The notes: generated by a model from the sequence alone, not told the origin. A stretch of 64,000 nt of DNA from Alloscardovia theropitheci (GCF_004332295.1 NZ_RXLP01000025.1:21455-85454); one strand, 5' to 3'. Counted from the first letter of the stretch, positions 1 to 8,612 are shown. Program-made: numbers and translations.

Positions 1-2641
1 TACCACTTGCCAGATCGAGGAATGCTTGAGTAGCTTCTACAGTAAATACGCCATTATTATCGGTGAAAGTGAAGTATCCCGCTCCCACTCCAGACCCGTC
101 GATACGAGCACCCTTAGCGATAACAATATTGCCTTCATCATCGGTAATATTGTTATTCGCGTACACTGCCCATTGACCGGTGGTCTTATCGTAGCGAGTA
201 TCATACTTGTCGACAATCTTCCAATTCTTAATCTGCTGGTATGCGCGATTCCCCGTAATCTTCGAGCTATCGAGCTTGTAGAGGAATTGGTGGTTCTTGT
301 AAATGCTCTTACCATTGACACTGTCACCGTTGACGTTGACAGTCACATCCTTGCGTGGATTAATATCCTTCAAAGGATTGGTTACCGTGTTGGTCACGTC
401 AGTTCGTTCGTTGGTGATCTGGGTAGCAGTGTTCTTGACAACATATCCGTCAGTGACTTTTGCAACCTTCATCGGCAAAACAACCGTGTATTTTTGACCA
501 AGCACGCTTTGATCAATGCTTGGCATAGTCTTCGGATCTAATGCCTTAGTTACATATGCTTCGAGATCGGTTGGTTGTGGATCACCCTTTAATGTGTCAC
601 CGAGATAGTCAGTGTCAACGGTCTTGAAGAATACGTACACGCTACCGTTCTTGACTTGGATATTGAACTTGCTGGTCACATCCTGTCCGTGAGAGTCGAG
701 GACTTCGATCTGATTGTCGATAAGATTCAAGTACTCGCTATCGTACTTGTCGACCATGCCGAGGCGTTGAATCTTATACGCACTATGAGCAAGCTTTTCC
801 GCGTCCAAGGTGAGGCGATAGTAGACGTCGTCTCCATAGTAAACGGTTTTGCCATCGATATTAATACCCGTCTTCGTCTCATCACGCTTAGTAGGTGTGA
901 CGTCAACTGGAATATTCTTCACCGTATTCGACGGAGTCACACTATTGTTCAACTGAAGTGTCCACTGGTTGGTAACCTCACGGTTAGTTGGCGCATTCTT
1001 TGCTACGGTTCCTTCAAAACGAATCTGGAAACGAGCCTGAACACCCGCCCCAAAATGAGCAGCCACGTAGGCTGGCTTCAACGTTACGGTAAACGTATGA
1101 GCCGCCTTATCCTCAGTCAACACGTAATCGTTCTTGGTAACAGTAGACCCATCTGTAAGGTTTAATACTTCGATGGTTTGCTTATCCAGCTGCAAGTACT
1201 GGTCGTACTGGTCAATAAACGCCACCGTATTAATAGTTTCGGTAAGGTTCTGTGGGATGGTTGGGGTCGTGGTGAGCTTGTATTCGAGTTTTTGTCCTGG
1301 GAACACATTCTTACCATCCACACTTGCTTGGTCACCACCCTGGGATGCTTCACCGATAACCTGCTTAACAACTGGTGGAACATAGCCACAAATATATGGC
1401 TCGTTCGTCTTCTTACTCTTACCCGCAGCAGACACAGAACCACTATTGAGTAAACCATGAGACGTGATAGCTGCTCCTGTGGTTGGGTCAGCACAGAATG
1501 TCACCTCACTGCCTTCTGCCTGGTGAGAATCTAAGCGTACTTGTGCTGCTCCTTTACCGTTGGCAAAGTTCGCCTTACCACCCACAAGCAACGTGTACTG
1601 CTTGGCAGAAGTGTTATTGCGCGCGCTAGTAAGAGCGGCCTGCTTCATACTAGCGGTAACGGTTGTACCGTTAACGGTAATGTCGAATTGGCTGGTCACA
1701 TCCTGACCGTGGTTAACAATATCGTTGACAGTTGGCTTACTATCATCGCTCACATCAGCCGCGTATACGTGAATATCGTTGTTATCGGCATCGAACAAAT
1801 AGTCAGCTTTAGAGTAATCATCAACGAGTTTAAACTCTGTCAGAGAATCACCTAACTGAGCAGCCAATGTACCGTTGATAGCAGCGCCGAGCTTGGTTCC
1901 ATCGAGGACGGTGTGAGTATCCGCACCCGTGGTGTTGCTCCATGTGTTATCTACGACAGCATTCCACTTGCCATTCGTGTAGGTGAGCCATGATTTATCA
2001 GGCGTGAAATCCCACAACTTTGGCTGATCTGCCGCCAACACGACAACAACGATAGTACGATTACCACCATTGGTCTCACGAGCAGCTAATCCATCAATGG
2101 TGGATCCGCTAGACAAGCGAGCATTGGTATTATAAGCAACACCATTATGTGTATATGTTTTAGGACCGACTTCTTGTGCCCAGGCTTGCATCCATTGTGC
2201 TTGGGTTAGTCCTGCTGTAGCGTCGGCGATATTGCGTGACTGGTCTGTACGCACCGCACCGACTGCGAAGACTCGACAGTTCGCACTAGCAGTATCCCCA
2301 TTATGACGTGCAGCATAATTGGTCACGCACTCATTGTTTGCGTTTTGAATAGCGTTAGCTACGTTTGTATGACTATTGGATGTCAAGACACCGTTTAAGG
2401 TGCCGGTCAGTACGTTTTCTACGGTTGTAGCGTTGGCTGGTCCGAAGTTATCGTTGGACGCCCACACCACGCGCGACGTGTAACCGCCCGTACCGGTAGA
2501 GCCACCAGACGAGCCACTACCGCCGTCGGCAGCCAATGCAGCACCCGCCCACACGGTGGACGCGGTCACTACAAGAGCACCAGACTTCATAGCAATCTGC
2601 CTAAGTCTCGTGCTTAAAAGTTTATACTTAGCAAAATGCAT
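1..2641 (-). CDS. Large sortase-type surface adhesin, 5' part only (runs off the left edge)
   Basis: An open minus-strand frame runs without a stop from 2641 to base 1, so about 880 residues are visible and the C-terminus is missing. The N-terminus is a signal peptide: basic start, hydrophobic run, and an ALA cleavage site near residue 37. A Ser/Gly linker follows, then a roughly 170-residue head with two Cys (ECVTNYAARH, ANCRVF) that I do not recognise. After that come repeated beta-rich modules with the phrases QDVTSQFDITVNG (about residue 317) and QDVTSKFNIQVKNG (about residue 650), typical of antigen I/II-like isopeptide-forming adhesin domains. An LPXTG anchor is expected beyond the edge but not seen. 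The start at 2641 is preferred over the in-frame ATG at 2647 because the AAAGGA box then has normal spacing. Surface display and adhesion are inferred from the domain type. Confidence 0.8.
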   Translation of the reverse strand, partial: MHFAKYKLLSTRLRQIAMKSGALVVTASTVWAGAALAADGGSGSSGGSTGTGGYTSRVVWASNDNFGPANATTVENVLTGTLNGVLTSNSHTNVANAIQNANNECVTNYAARHNGDTASANCRVFAVGAVRTDQSRNIADATAGLTQAQWMQAWAQEVGPKTYTHNGVAYNTNARLSSGSTIDGLAARETNGGNRTIVVVVLAADQPKLWDFTPDKSWLTYTNGKWNAVVDNTWSNTTGADTHTVLDGTKLGAAINGTLAAQLGDSLTEFKLVDDYSKADYLFDADNNDIHVYAADVSDDSKPTVNDIVNHGQDVTSQFDITVNGTTVTASMKQAALTSARNNTSAKQYTLLVGGKANFANGKGAAQVRLDSHQAEGSEVTFCADPTTGAAITSHGLLNSGSVSAAGKSKKTNEPYICGYVPPVVKQVIGEASQGGDQASVDGKNVFPGQKLEYKLTTTPTIPQNLTETINTVAFIDQYDQYLQLDKQTIEVLNLTDGSTVTKNDYVLTEDKAAHTFTVTLKPAYVAAHFGAGVQARFQIRFEGTVAKNAPTNREVTNQWTLQLNNSVTPSNTVKNIPVDVTPTKRDETKTGINIDGKTVYYGDDVYYRLTLDAEKLAHSAYKIQRLGMVDKYDSEYLNLIDNQIEVLDSHGQDVTSKFNIQVKNGSVYVFFKTVDTDYLGDTLKGDPQPTDLEAYVTKALDPKTMPSIDQSVLGQKYTVVLPMKVAKVTDGYVVKNTATQITNERTDVTNTVTNPLKDINPRKDVTVNVNGDSVNGKSIYKNHQFLYKLDSSKITGNRAYQQIKNWKIVDKYDTRYDKTTGQWAVYANNNITDDEGNIVIAKGARIDGSGVGAGYFTFTDNNGVFTVEATQAFLDLASG

Positions 2642-2730
2642 GAGCATAATTCCTTTCCCTCACACTCCCCACACAGGGGAGCAGTTTTTGTTATAACAAA
2701 ACAGAAACACGTTTAAAATGCTTCTACTAG

Positions 2731-2766
2731 TAATGACACACCTACAAACACTCCATCGATATCGAT
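2731..2766 (-). promoter_or_regulatory. Shared upstream element, copy 1 (ATCGATATCGAT palindrome plus GTGTCATTA box)
   Basis: Upstream of the adhesin gene. The 12-bp palindrome ATCGATATCGAT (2755-2766) is separated by exactly 15 bp from TAATGACAC (2731-2739, GTGTCATTA on the coding strand). The same two boxes with the same 15-bp spacing occur upstream of the neighbouring membrane protein gene (3984-4019). This suggests one transcription factor controls both genes. Confidence 0.55.
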
Positions 2767-2789
2767 GAAAACCCAGAAAAGAGAAAAGA

Positions 2790-2828
2790 ATAAAAAATGA
2801 GGGAGCCCACCAAACAGTGGACTCCCTC
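2790..2828 (-). terminator. Rho-independent terminator of the Gln-rich membrane protein gene
   Basis: Stem arms at 2799-2810 and 2817-2828 (GAGGGAG and CTCCCTC outer, CCAC and GTGG inner, one mismatch) around a 6-base loop. A T-rich tract follows on the minus strand (complement of 2785-2798). It lies 34 bp after the stop of the gene ending at 2862. Confidence 0.75.
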
Positions 2829-2861
2829 GCAGAGATAGAAGAAAAAATGTGTACAACTATT

Positions 2862-3917
2862 CTACCCTATAGCCTGGGAACAATTACCCTGAGCCTCACA
2901 CGGTGCTTGCGGACGATTATTCATCCATGCTTGCCAATCGAATGAGCTACCACCTCCATTGTTGTTACTTTGTGGTGCTGGAGTGCTTCCACCACCACGG
3001 TTTCCACCGTTGTTGGTGCGTGGTGTGTAGCGTTGCTGGTTGCTGGTGTATCCGCGTCGAGGAGTAGACGAACGCTGTTGCTGTTGCTGTTGCTGTTGTT
3101 GTGTGCGTTGTGCTTCTTCTTGAGCTTTCTTGTCCGCATCCGATTTCGCTTGAACACTTTGATTAACCTGATCGATAGCACCCTGGACTGGTTCTCCAGC
3201 TTTGGTGAGTGTCTCAACGGTGGCATGCTTATCCTCTAACGCTTTACGCAGGGCATCGATGAGGGTTTTCAGCGTGTCACGTGTTGCATTATCGGCTACT
3301 TTACCCTCAGAGTCAGTATAGGTTTTAGTAGCGGTGTCGAGTTTCGCCTGGGCAGTATTGCGCGCGTCGGTAAGATCTTTCTTATCTTTTGATGCTTGCA
3401 CGTTTTTCATCGCGGTCTTTAATTGCTCCGTCTTCGACTTCAGCGCGCTTGTTTTGGAATCTATGCTTGTCGTGGATGCGCTAAACGAGTCAGTAAAACT
3501 GATATTACAGTTCAGTGGTGTAGCTGGGCTGATTTTCTCGTTGACCAGCTTATGGAACGTGTCGTATGTTTTGGCGTCTGCTACTTGATCCTTGCTGATA
3601 ATTGTTCGGCTAAGGGTTTCTCCCTCGCCCACAGTTTTCTTATAATCCTCATATGTAGCAGAGTATGTCTTGTTCGCATTCTCACACGCGCGGATAGCAG
3701 TCGAACGCCTGGTAGCCACACCATAGATAGCTGCCCCCAGGAGTGCTACAGCTGCTACGCTTGCTGCCACAATCCACAGCACACGACGCTGACGCCTTCT
3801 CTTATCGTCTATGACTTTATCATCTATCGAGGTAGTAACCTCATCCGACGCATCTCCATCAACAGGGTCAATGATGCTTGTCTCTTGAGTTTCGTCATTA
3901 TCCATAGGCTTGCTCAT
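2862..3917 (-). CDS. Single-pass membrane protein with coiled-coil-like ectodomain and Gln-rich tract
   Basis: About 351 residues. A polar acidic cytoplasmic N-terminus of about 45 residues ends in a RRRQRR cluster. One membrane segment follows (VLWIVAASVAAVALLGAAIYG), then a 200-residue Lys/Ala/Thr-rich helical region that would form coiled coil. After that come about ten consecutive Gln, a Thr/Arg/Asn/Gly-rich low-complexity stretch and a Cys-containing end (APCEAQGNCSQ). I do not recognise a family; similar envelope-spanning proteins are common in bifidobacteria. The start at 3917 (MSKPMD) is chosen over an upstream ATG at 3950 because GGGGAG lies about 10 bases ahead. It shares an unusual promoter element with the adhesin gene downstream, so a joint surface role is plausible. 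Function unknown. Confidence 0.75.
   Translation of the reverse strand: MSKPMDNDETQETSIIDPVDGDASDEVTTSIDDKVIDDKRRRQRRVLWIVAASVAAVALLGAAIYGVATRRSTAIRACENANKTYSATYEDYKKTVGEGETLSRTIISKDQVADAKTYDTFHKLVNEKISPATPLNCNISFTDSFSASTTSIDSKTSALKSKTEQLKTAMKNVQASKDKKDLTDARNTAQAKLDTATKTYTDSEGKVADNATRDTLKTLIDALRKALEDKHATVETLTKAGEPVQGAIDQVNQSVQAKSDADKKAQEEAQRTQQQQQQQQQRSSTPRRGYTSNQQRYTPRTNNGGNRGGGSTPAPQSNNNGGGSSFDWQAWMNNRPQAPCEAQGNCSQAIG
3075..3101 (-). repeat. Hexanucleotide microsatellite encoding poly-Gln
   Basis: Four perfect CTGTTG units (3075-3098) plus a TTG extension, inside the preceding coding region. They encode the Gln run. Such tracts change length by slippage in steps of two residues without breaking the frame. 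Confidence 0.8.
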
Positions 3918-3983
3918 AGTGTTTCTTCTCCCCTCATAGGCTTCACACACACTCTCGTGTGTGTTTTCTTATCTTTCACTATA

Positions 3984-4019
3984 TAATGACACGTCTTCAA
4001 CACCACTATCGATATCGAT
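3984..4019 (-). promoter_or_regulatory. Shared upstream element, copy 2
   Basis: TAATGACAC at 3984-3992 and ATCGATATCGAT at 4008-4019, separated by 15 bp as in copy 1. The palindrome is 90 bp upstream of the 3917 start. CATTATATAG on the coding strand overlaps the first box and could hold the -10 hexamer. Confidence 0.55.
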
Positions 4020-4120
4020 ACATTTCCCTGTTACTTCTGGTCATCCTGACCACAAGTCAAGGAGTGTGTAGGTGGCTCATAATGACGCAGCTACACACTG
4101 TTATGACTATCACTGGTTTA

Positions 4121-4981
4121 TTAGAGGGGTGAGCCGCACATGACTGCTTGAGTAAGATCACCCGCGTTAGGCAGGTTTATATGCAGGTAGATTTGGGTTG
4201 TTTCTACACTCTCATGCCCTAATAGTTTGGAGACCAGGAGGATATCGTGGGTTGTTTCATACATTTTAGTCGCGTACCTGTGGCGGAGGCTATGCGTGGT
4301 ATAGCCTTGGTCGAGAACAGCTGTAATATGTTTGGCTATATACGATGCTTCAACATGGTTAGCCCACCGTCCTGGGTAGACGAACCCGTATTGATCATGA
4401 ATATAGCGTGCTAAATCCCTTGCGATAGGAACGACTCTTTCTTTACTGCCCTTACCATGTACAAGCAGTAGAGTAGACCCGTTGATAGTAATAAGATCAT
4501 GAGAATTGACTTGCGCAATCTCACTACGACGCAAACCACATTCCGCACCCAACCTTATCATCGCAATAAGTTTCTTATCCCCATGCGCTTTAGCTAACGC
4601 ATGATGCACTACATTCTCTGGGCACACTCGTGGCAGCGAATGCTCCTTCTTAATACGAGGCAGTCGTCTGGTTGGATCTACGTCAATAATCTCGTTATCG
4701 AGCAAATAATGATAAAACGAGCGAACCGTCGCGAAATAACCTTTACGCGTTTCTCTCTTCCACGGCTGAGCCGCAAACACATGCACTAGTAGCTGCTCTG
4801 ATACATCCAATGGATCACAATCCACCAGGCGTGCAATACTCACTAATTTGTAGTATCGTGATTTAATAGTTGTATCAGCGTAACCACTAGCCCTGAGCCA
4901 CTCTAACCAGCCCTCAGCATAGTCGCGCCACGCCGAAGCTAATATCAATTTCCTAACCTTAACATTATTCTGTATACTCAT
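4121..4981 (-). CDS. Tyrosine recombinase / integrase (XerC/D-like)
   Basis: 286 residues, normal for a phage or element integrase of the Xer type. An N-terminal SAM-like core-binding domain (about 15-95: YAEGWLEWLRASGYADTT) precedes the catalytic domain. The catalytic set is complete: Arg in GLRRSEIA, Lys in HGKGSKERVVP, His and Arg in HSLRHRYAT, His in LGHESVETT and the nucleophile Tyr in QIYLHI. It would cut and rejoin DNA at short att sites to integrate or excise an element. Its start codon sits inside a perfect 12-bp inverted repeat (4966-4995). It is divergent from a small HTH gene and close to a tRNA 3'-end remnant, the usual layout of an integrative element end. A chromosomal XerC/D role cannot be excluded but is less likely in this context. 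Confidence 0.88.
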   Translation of the reverse strand: MSIQNNVKVRKLILASAWRDYAEGWLEWLRASGYADTTIKSRYYKLVSIARLVDCDPLDVSEQLLVHVFAAQPWKRETRKGYFATVRSFYHYLLDNEIIDVDPTRRLPRIKKEHSLPRVCPENVVHHALAKAHGDKKLIAMIRLGAECGLRRSEIAQVNSHDLITINGSTLLLVHGKGSKERVVPIARDLARYIHDQYGFVYPGRWANHVEASYIAKHITAVLDQGYTTHSLRHRYATKMYETTHDILLVSKLLGHESVETTQIYLHINLPNAGDLTQAVMCGSPL

Positions 4982-4995
4982 AGGTATACAGAATA
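4966..4995 (-). promoter_or_regulatory. Perfect palindromic operator enclosing the integrase start codon
   Basis: Arms TATTCTGTATAC (4966-4977) and GTATACAGAATA (4984-4995) are perfectly complementary around the 6-base spacer TCATAG. The integrase start codon (4981-4979) is in the spacer. A protein bound here would block the gene, and the RNA hairpin would hide the start codon. Confidence 0.6.
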
Positions 4996-5120
4996 TACCA
5001 AAAAACTACACCATCAACCTTTCTCACTAATATTTCGTGAATACGTGTTATTCTATAAGTATTAGTAGGAAAGGAGTACTCCACACAGTATTAAGCGATA
5101 GAAAGCAAGAGGAACATAAC

Positions 5121-5342
5121 ATGGCGTCAGAGTTAGATAAGACCATCTCGAAGAATGTGCGTATTTATCTTGCTGCACGAGATTGTACACAACGCAAACT
5201 TGCGGACTTCATGGGCGATCATCCTATGGTGACAAGCAAAAGAATGCGTAACCAAATGACATGGCGTGCAGAAGATATTGAAAAAGCAGCGGAGTTCTTC
5301 GGTATTGAGCCATCAGTATTAGTCACAGCCCATGACCTCTAA
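5121..5342 (+). CDS. Small helix-turn-helix regulator, divergent from the integrase
   Basis: 73 residues starting MASELDKTIS. AAGAGGAA lies 6-13 bases ahead of the ATG at 5121, which makes this start better than upstream in-frame options near 5037. The segment KNVRIYLAARDCTQRKLADFMG followed by a second helix and WRAEDIEKAAEFFGIEPSVL matches the Cro/CI-type (XRE) fold, as in phage and element repressors or excisionase-type controllers. It is a candidate ligand for the palindromes between it and the integrase (4966-4995; also GGAGTACTCC at 5073-5082). DNA binding is inferred from fold; the target is not proven. Confidence 0.7.
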   Translation: MASELDKTISKNVRIYLAARDCTQRKLADFMGDHPMVTSKRMRNQMTWRAEDIEKAAEFFGIEPSVLVTAHDL

Positions 5343-5434
5343 AGCGTAATACACGACCACTACAATAATTGAATATAAATTCTACAAACATATAAGCGTC
5401 TGTAAGAAATGCATAGAGTCTAACGGTTCGCCGG

Positions 5435-5486
5435 TAGCTAGGGGACAACCCAGAAGTCCATGGTTCAAATCCATGCCCCGCTACCA
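5435..5486 (+). other. tRNA 3'-half remnant, candidate attachment (att) site
   Basis: 5458-5486 forms a canonical T-arm and acceptor end: stem CATGG/CCATG with the 7-base loop TTCAAAT, then CCCCGCT, discriminator A and an encoded CCA. The 5' half is not a normal tRNA: there is no D-arm, although TAGC(TA)GGGG at 5435-5444 can pair with the acceptor strand. The two intact tRNA genes elsewhere in this window do not encode CCA. A 3' tRNA end beside an integrase is the classic product of integration into a tRNA gene. Alternatives are a decayed tRNA or a tRNA-like small RNA. Confidence 0.5.
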
Positions 5487-5493
5487 AAGAAAA

Positions 5494-5517
5494 GCGAACC
5501 GTAAGGTTCGCTTTTTT
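5494..5517 (+). terminator. Rho-independent terminator after the tRNA remnant
   Basis: GCGAACC (5494-5500), loop GTAA, GGTTCGC (5505-5511), then six T. An upstream copy AACGGTTCGC (5422-5431) can pair with the left arm instead, giving a possible terminator/antiterminator pair around the tRNA-like part. Confidence 0.85.
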
Positions 5518-5602
5518 CATATCGTGCCTAGTTCTGACGACCTCTTAAAGATAAGCATAAAAAGAACACGTATTTATACATAACAGCAATGAGGTTCTTG
5601 AT

Positions 5603-6556
5603 ATGTCAAGGCGTTCGCTTTTCTCCATTTTTTCACGCAAACGGCTCTCACGAACACCTCAAACCCCTACTCCCAAGCAATCGTCCGCACCTAAGAAAGT
5701 GACCTACACTTCCACAGACCAAGACTTCGTAGATTCTCCTAATCAAAAGTTTCGCATTGGCGAAGATTGGACATGGTATCACGGCAACTCCTGGTGGCAT
5801 CAAGCACTGTGGATGATTGTATATACCGTTATTTATTCAATTGCTGCTGTTTATTCTAAGTTTGTCCTTCATGCGACGATTATAGGCAAGCACAAGCTCA
5901 AGCAAGCCCATGGTCAGCCTTATTTTCTGTATCAGAATCACACGCAACCATTTGGCGACATCGTTTTCACCGTACTTGAGAATTACCCGCACAAGCTCTC
6001 AGCTATTATGGCTCAATCAAATTATGGGATACCTGTTGTAGGAAGTATTCTCCATCACTTTGATTTTCTTCCCGTCCCCCTGACAGACAGCCAGCGCATC
6101 AAATTTAAAGAAACAATGACACAGCTCGTGGAAGACGGAACTGCTATTCAAGTATTTCCGGAAGCACACGTATGGCCTTACACTACACGCATTAGACCAT
6201 TTTCTACTTCTTCCATGCGATATCCTGTTCGCTACAACACACCGTCATTTACTGCAACGACCACATATCAAAAACGCCGTTTTAGCAAAAAGCCAAAGAT
6301 AACTATCTATATCGACGGACCATTTTATCCACGCTCAGAAACTTCACACTCTGAGAATTCGCACTCTAAACCCCAACTACGCGACACGCCTCACAATATC
6401 TCAACTATTAACAACGCCGATAGCAATATGGATAAAGTTCAGCTAGAAGAAGCCCTAAAAGCGAGCCTTCATACCCAAATTATGAGCACTATGCGTAAAC
6501 GTTCTGAATTATCAACGTACACCTATATCGACTATACTCAGGAAGAACAAAGTTAA
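5603..6556 (+). CDS. PlsC-like lysophospholipid/glycerolipid acyltransferase
   Basis: 317 residues; start at 5603 with a GAGG box 9 bases ahead. Residues 1-50 are basic and Ser/Thr/Pro-rich. WMIVYTVIYSIAAVYSKFVL (about 75-95) is a membrane segment. The acyltransferase core follows: block I YQNHTQPFGD (the HX4D-type motif with one extra residue) and block III FPEAHVWPYTTRIRPF, in place of the usual FPEG. It would transfer an acyl chain to a lipid-linked acceptor on the inner face of the membrane. It is followed by two GT8 glycosyltransferases and a second acyltransferase on the same strand, so a joint role in a glycolipid or acylated surface polymer is more likely than core phospholipid synthesis. 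The true acceptor is unknown. Confidence 0.75.
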   Translation: MSRRSLFSIFSRKRLSRTPQTPTPKQSSAPKKVTYTSTDQDFVDSPNQKFRIGEDWTWYHGNSWWHQALWMIVYTVIYSIAAVYSKFVLHATIIGKHKLKQAHGQPYFLYQNHTQPFGDIVFTVLENYPHKLSAIMAQSNYGIPVVGSILHHFDFLPVPLTDSQRIKFKETMTQLVEDGTAIQVFPEAHVWPYTTRIRPFSTSSMRYPVRYNTPSFTATTTYQKRRFSKKPKITIYIDGPFYPRSETSHSENSHSKPQLRDTPHNISTINNADSNMDKVQLEEALKASLHTQIMSTMRKRSELSTYTYIDYTQEEQS

Positions 6557-6724
6557 AACTAAAGAACAACTATTCGCCCACATATTTGACAATGATAGTT
6601 TCGATACTTTGCAAGTTTAACAAGCTTGCTCAGTATCCGACGAGTTCAGAAAATCAGATATCATCAAGCAAGTTCCGGCAAGCCCGATCACAGCTCGATA
6701 CGATTGAGAGATGAAAGAGGACAA

Positions 6725-7561
6725 ATGAGCATTAATCTTCTTTTTTGCGGTGATGACTATATGCGCCATGGTCTTTTAATCTCTCTCCTTTCAATCTGCA
6801 AGCATACTCATGAACCGTTGCATGTGTACGTTCTCACTGCCACTATCCCAACCAAGCAGAAAACATATCATGCAATTTCGCAGGATTCCATAGATTTTCT
6901 TCAGCATCAGATTCGCTTGACGAATCCTGATAGTTTCGTTCAGCTTTTCGACATTACCGACATGTTTATGGCAGAAAAGCCCATGGCAAATATGGACACT
7001 CGTTTTACTCCATGCTGCATGCTGCGCTTGTGGGCAGATAAAGTTCCTCAAATTCCAAGTCGCATCCTTTACCTCGATACTGATATCGTCTGCAATAAAA
7101 ACTTTGATAAGTTTTATGCGCAAAACATTGACAATGTCGAAATCGTGGGAGTTCTCGACTTTTACGGCTCTTGGTTCTTTAAGAAACGCGCATGGGATAT
7201 TAAGCGAAACTATATGAATTCTGGCATGTTCCTCTTTAATATGGCACGCATTCGAGAAACAGGACTTTTTGCAAAAGCTCGCCGCATGTGCCAGTCACGA
7301 ACGATGTTTATGCCAGACCAGTCTGCGCTCAATAAGTTAGTTGTTAATAAACGCATAGTATCGCGCGATTTTAATGAACAGCATCATCTTCGAAAATCGA
7401 CCGTGTTCCAGCATTTTTCTACCAAATTACATTTCTTCCCATGGTTCCATACTCTTACGGTCAAACCGTGGGATGTGAATGCCGTGCACGATACACTTCA
7501 TCTTACTGCGTACGACGATGTTCTTAGCGAATACGAACGTCTTATTCCTAGTATGCCTTAA
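6725..7561 (+). CDS. Glycosyltransferase family 8 (first of a pair)
   Basis: 278 residues from MSINLLFCGDDYMRHGLL. The ATG at 6725 has AGAGGA just upstream, while the in-frame ATG at 6626 has none and would add 33 non-homologous residues. GT8 hallmarks: N-terminal Rossmann start FCGDDY, and the metal-binding DXD motif in ILYLDTDIVCNKNF (about residue 115-128). NSGMFLFNMARIRE is the acceptor-side motif and PDQSALN the later conserved Asp-Gln. GT8 enzymes are retaining transferases using UDP-sugars. No signal peptide or membrane segment, so cytoplasmic. Preceding acyltransferase and following GT8 and acyltransferase point to one surface-glycan pathway. Confidence 0.85.
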   Translation: MSINLLFCGDDYMRHGLLISLLSICKHTHEPLHVYVLTATIPTKQKTYHAISQDSIDFLQHQIRLTNPDSFVQLFDITDMFMAEKPMANMDTRFTPCCMLRLWADKVPQIPSRILYLDTDIVCNKNFDKFYAQNIDNVEIVGVLDFYGSWFFKKRAWDIKRNYMNSGMFLFNMARIRETGLFAKARRMCQSRTMFMPDQSALNKLVVNKRIVSRDFNEQHHLRKSTVFQHFSTKLHFFPWFHTLTVKPWDVNAVHDTLHLTAYDDVLSEYERLIPSMP

Positions 7562-7643
7562 GATAATTTCTTTATAACTACTAGAACTAGCCAGGCAGAG
7601 TAATTTACTGCATTACATGTGAGGTACTCTCAAGGAGCGTTTC

Positions 7644-8612
7644 ATGACTAATTCGTCTTCAACCGTCGACGTTTTCTATTCGTCCGATGAAAAATTCGTC
7701 CCGATTTTAAGCGTCGCATTGACTTCTCTCGTGCTCAACACGACTCCAAAGCGTAATTACAGTATCCATATACTCGGCCGCGGGATTACTCCGCAATCTG
7801 CTCACAAGCTTGAAAGCATTGTTTCTACGTATCCAAATATTTCTATGGAAATTCTCGATATGGATCAAACTATTCTCGAGACATTGCAAAAAGATGATAA
7901 TAAACTGTATGCCGAGGTTGAAGCTATTGAAATGTACTTCCGTTTGTTCATTTCCCAGCTTTTCCCTCATATCGATCGCGGAATTTATGTAGACGCAGAC
8001 ACCATTTTTGAATCCGATGTCGCCGACCTCTACGATATCGATCTTGAGGGCAATCTCGTTGGAGCAGTAGGCGATCCAGTGGTTTCTGATCTCGACCCTG
8101 ATTTGCGCCGTTATGCTACTGCCATGGTTGGCATCAGTCCTGAAGATTACGTTAATTCTGGTGTTCTTCTTATGGACTTGGCAGCGTGGAATCAATATAA
8201 AGTAGCTGAACACTTTACACAGCTGCTTACTCAATACCATGTTAGTTCTATCGCACCTGATCAGGATTATCTCAACGCTATGTTTGAGGGGCGCATCAAG
8301 CGTCTTCCTTTCTCATGGAATGTGATGATGGCAGCAGGCGTTGAACCTCCTGAAGATATTCATTTTATTCATTGGAATCTCGTCAATAAACCATGGAAGC
8401 TCACGAGTGCTCCATTCTCTGATCGCTTCTGGTATTATGCTGACCAATCGCCATTCGCTGAGCAAGTGCATAACTCCCTAAACGAGTCCACACGAACGCC
8501 GGAAGATGACCGTCAGCGTACTGCTTACATGATTGGCAAAGCACGCGATTTCTCACACAATCCTGTTACATTCCGTTCCTTAAAAGAAAAGGGTGTGAGA
8601 GTAAAACTATAA
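7644..8612 (+). CDS. Glycosyltransferase family 8 (second of a pair)
   Basis: 322 residues; AAGGAG precedes the ATG at 7644 by 8 bases. The GT8 fold is clear: start VDVFYSSDEKFVPILSVALTSL, DXD in GIYVDADTIFESDVADLYDIDL, then YVNSGVLLMDLAAWNQY, the DQDYLNAMF motif and the C-terminal FIHWN motif that contributes His to metal binding. This is closer to canonical bacterial GT8 (galactosyl- or glucosyltransferases of LPS, teichoic or serine-rich-protein glycans) than the gene before it. Donor and acceptor cannot be read from sequence. Same orientation and 82-bp gap to the previous GT8 suggest co-expression. Confidence 0.88.
   Translation: MTNSSSTVDVFYSSDEKFVPILSVALTSLVLNTTPKRNYSIHILGRGITPQSAHKLESIVSTYPNISMEILDMDQTILETLQKDDNKLYAEVEAIEMYFRLFISQLFPHIDRGIYVDADTIFESDVADLYDIDLEGNLVGAVGDPVVSDLDPDLRRYATAMVGISPEDYVNSGVLLMDLAAWNQYKVAEHFTQLLTQYHVSSIAPDQDYLNAMFEGRIKRLPFSWNVMMAAGVEPPEDIHFIHWNLVNKPWKLTSAPFSDRFWYYADQSPFAEQVHNSLNESTRTPEDDRQRTAYMIGKARDFSHNPVTFRSLKEKGVRVKL

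Noticed and set aside
656..1855. Several plus-strand frames of 83-169 codons in the first 2 kb
   Set aside because: Antisense shadows of the adhesin gene, which is open across the whole stretch on the minus strand.
5323..5520. 65-codon minus-strand frame containing GFEPWTSGL
   Set aside because: This is the usual antisense translation of a tRNA 3' end, not a protein gene.
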